This document shows positions 34,207-64,000 of a DNA stretch of 64,000 nucleotides, piece by piece. The stretch is from positions 7,192,001 to 7,256,000 of the forward strand of contig CAVNZM010000013.1 in the NCBI GenBank assembly GCA_963693365.1. The letters are read 5' to 3'. Made by a program: the position numbers and the translations under genes. The DNA comes from Amoebidium appalachense (Eukaryota; Ichthyosporea). Positions within the stretch are counted from its first letter, which is position 1. Each line of letters begins with the position of its first letter. The notes under the pieces are model-generated. The model did no database searches. It was not told where the DNA came from and saw only the letters and a program-made list of their open reading frames with translations.

Positions 34207-34266
34207 GCAAGACATAATAATAATGATAATAGTAATAATAGTAATAATAATAATAATAGTAATAAG
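34207..34266 (+). repeat. (TAA)n / (TAG)n trinucleotide repeat
   Basis: About 20 units of AAT/AGT. It is one of very few AT-rich microsatellites in a window dominated by C/G and CA/GT repeats. Confidence 0.85.
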
Positions 34267-34970
34267 CCGCCTGTGACTTTGTGATTAGACCAGCCCAAGG
34301 TCCAAGGACTGGCTCAGTGACGTCACGAGGTTTTCCCGCCAAATTCCTCAAATCTGTGATATCACCAAAACATGAACTGTGTTGTATGCGCCGGCCAGAG
34401 CGGCTGCAGAGCTTAGAACCTGTGTGGGGGAAGCCTTGAGGATAGGAGAAAGGGGGAGAAGGAGTTTTATATTATTTAGTAACAAAGAGTTGATATGCAT
34501 AGGTTTTAGTGCTAGCATGACTAAGGCTGTGTAGAGTTGGGCTAACTAGATCTTGGTTTAAGGTGCACAGGACAAGTTGTCCAGTGTAGTGGCAAGATCT
34601 ACACCAAAGGCAAAGTGGACGTGCTACGTTTTCTTCTATTATAACGAAGGCACAAACGGAAAAAGCAAGTCGTTTCTTTCTTCCCTATCAGGCAGCCAGA
34701 TTAATCGTCACTCAGCTTACAGAAGCGTACAAGCTTGACAGAAGGGCTTTGGCTTCTATCCGAAAGCAACCGTGGCTTTCGTAGCACAAAAAGCGAAAGT
34801 AACAAGAAGGAGAATAGGGCGGGCTAAAAACTCACTTCGGGTGACCGTAGCCATAGGCGATAGGCATTTGGTAAGGGAGCTAGCAATTAAAGGAGACAGG
34901 TGGGCAGCAGATGGAAGGGGAGGGGGAAAGTGCAGGGGAAGGGGGAGTGGAACGAGGCTGAGGCAGGGGA

Positions 34971-35011
<41 letters not shown>

Positions 35012-35153
35012 GGGAGGAGGATTAGGGTGTGTGTGTGTGTGTGGGGTGGGGGGGAAGGAGGGTGGAGGGAGGGCACTTGTGTGTGGGGGGGGGGGGTAGA
35101 AGGGGGGAGGGGGGGGGAGGGGGTGGGGAGGGGGGGGGGAGGGGGGGGGGGTC
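34971..35153 (+). repeat. Poly(G) and G-rich block
   Basis: About 38 G (34973-35010) followed by G runs separated by A and T, with a short (GT)n near 35030. Confidence 0.85.
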
Positions 35154-35922
35154 GTGGGGGGTTTGAGGAGGGTGAGGGGTCCGTAGGTACTTCCCCTTCT
35201 TCAATTAGCTTTCTGCTGCTGACAGTTGTGTGCTATTTGAACTGTGTCATGGGCTAGGTCATTCTGAAAGGTTTCAGTTTTGTTGGAGGAGAGAAAAGCA
35301 CGACAGTGGTGTTATACCTGTAGGGTGCACAGGCGAAGGTGAACACAAGTGTGATGCTTAGGTGTAAATCTAACACAATCCTAGGCAGGGGCACATCTAG
35401 ACATGTAGGTTGACACCAATACAGTTCTATATTGGTGCACGAAATGGCTGATATCCATGGTTAGATATTTGTGTAGTTCCAGTTGGTGTTTGGGATTTCG
35501 TGAAAGAGAGGTTATGTGCAGGGAAAACCATGCCTCAGTGCTCCTTACAGGCCAGAGTGTATGTTGTGCATGCGCACCAGATATCCTCCTCCCCTTTCCT
35601 ACTAGTTACACAAACACTCTTCTAACACACACACACGTCTTTTATACTCCTGAGCGTACACATCCCTCCCTCCAACCCTACTTCTCTGTTTGTTTCTCTG
35701 CTGCGTTGCAAGCACAAAACATTTCGAGTAGGCACAAGCAATGGCAAACGCTCGCACACAGGCACAACCACAGAGCACATGCACGTGCACGAAAATGCAC
35801 ACACACACACAGGGAGATAAAAACAAACAGATAGTCAGAAAGAGACACCCACACACACTATACGGCCGCACATGCACACACGTACACGTTCCTTCATTTA
35901 AGGTTATGACAAGGAAACCTGC

Positions 35923-35944
35923 TTATATTTTCTCTTTCTTGCAG
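35923..35944 (+). promoter_or_regulatory. Splice acceptor in front of the HFM1 start codon
   Basis: A strong pyrimidine tract, ATTTTCTCTTTCTTGCAG, ends 19 bases before the ATG at 35964. Either a 5'-UTR intron or a spliced-leader addition site would look like this. No upstream non-coding exon could be identified by eye. Confidence 0.55.
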
Positions 35945-35963
35945 AGTCTATGTCCCCTCCAAT

Positions 35964-64000
<28,037 letters not shown>

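Larger units (their letters stand above)
33238..35943. other. Intergenic region and presumed HFM1 promoter side
   Basis: No gene is supported. Most of 33240-34900 is ordinary sequence of mixed composition, with a (TAA)n-like microsatellite at 34207-34266. A G-rich block occupies 34970-35160. From 35600 onward CA-rich sequence leads into a pyrimidine tract and splice acceptor just before the HFM1 start codon. Confidence 0.5.

Noticed and set aside
34772-35257. 161-codon plus-strand frame with a basic start
   Set aside because: After about 50 residues it becomes poly-Gly from G runs. The first part matches nothing I know.

Overview
This is a nuclear window from an intron-rich eukaryote. Two large genes are broken into dozens of short exons with GT-AG (occasionally GC-AG) introns, while the DNA between exons is packed with poly(C), poly(G), (CA)n and (GT)n runs. 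An IQGAP-type RasGAP protein and the meiotic helicase HFM1/MER3, both close to their animal relatives, suggest an opisthokont-related or amoebozoan protist. This is inference; the sequence names no species. The great majority of long open frames here are Pro, Gly, (Cys-Val)n or (His-Thr)n translations of simple repeats and are not genes.

Layout. 0-1.6 kb: an intronless 205-aa gene with a TATA box. 1.6-7.1 kb: repeat-rich DNA with no convincing gene. 7.1-7.6 kb (minus): part of a Cys-rich, glycosylation-rich PAN/apple-like protein. 8.1-15.8 kb (plus): 14 exons giving 640 aa of an IQGAP-like protein (RasGAP core, coiled coil, RasGAP C-terminal domain); its first exons were not found. 18.3-19.2 kb (minus): an intronless beta-propeller protein. 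19.4-27.3 kb (plus, divergent from it): a multi-exon gene joining a Cys/His N-terminal module, a DDE-transposase-like core and an intact DEDDy 3'-5' exonuclease, as in transposon-related fungal proteins; it carries two apparent frameshifts at C runs. 30.1-31.2 kb (minus): a BTB/T1 (KCTD-like) gene and a damaged partial second copy. 32.7-33.2 kb (minus): a secreted protein made of three 4-Cys repeats, with its own TATA box. 36.0-64.0 kb (plus): HFM1/MER3, 37 exons (about 995 aa), running off the right edge.

The genes do not form a pathway. Intron-rich conserved genes (IQGAP, HFM1, the transposase-like gene) alternate with short intronless ones. The most unusual signals are in the introns. A C-tract starts shortly after the 5' splice site in most HFM1 introns, always C on the sense strand. 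Several introns hold a (GT)n block and a complementary (CA)n block that could pair and fold the intron. Exon boundaries were assigned by hand from splice consensus, phase and family resemblance recalled from memory. No database search was possible.
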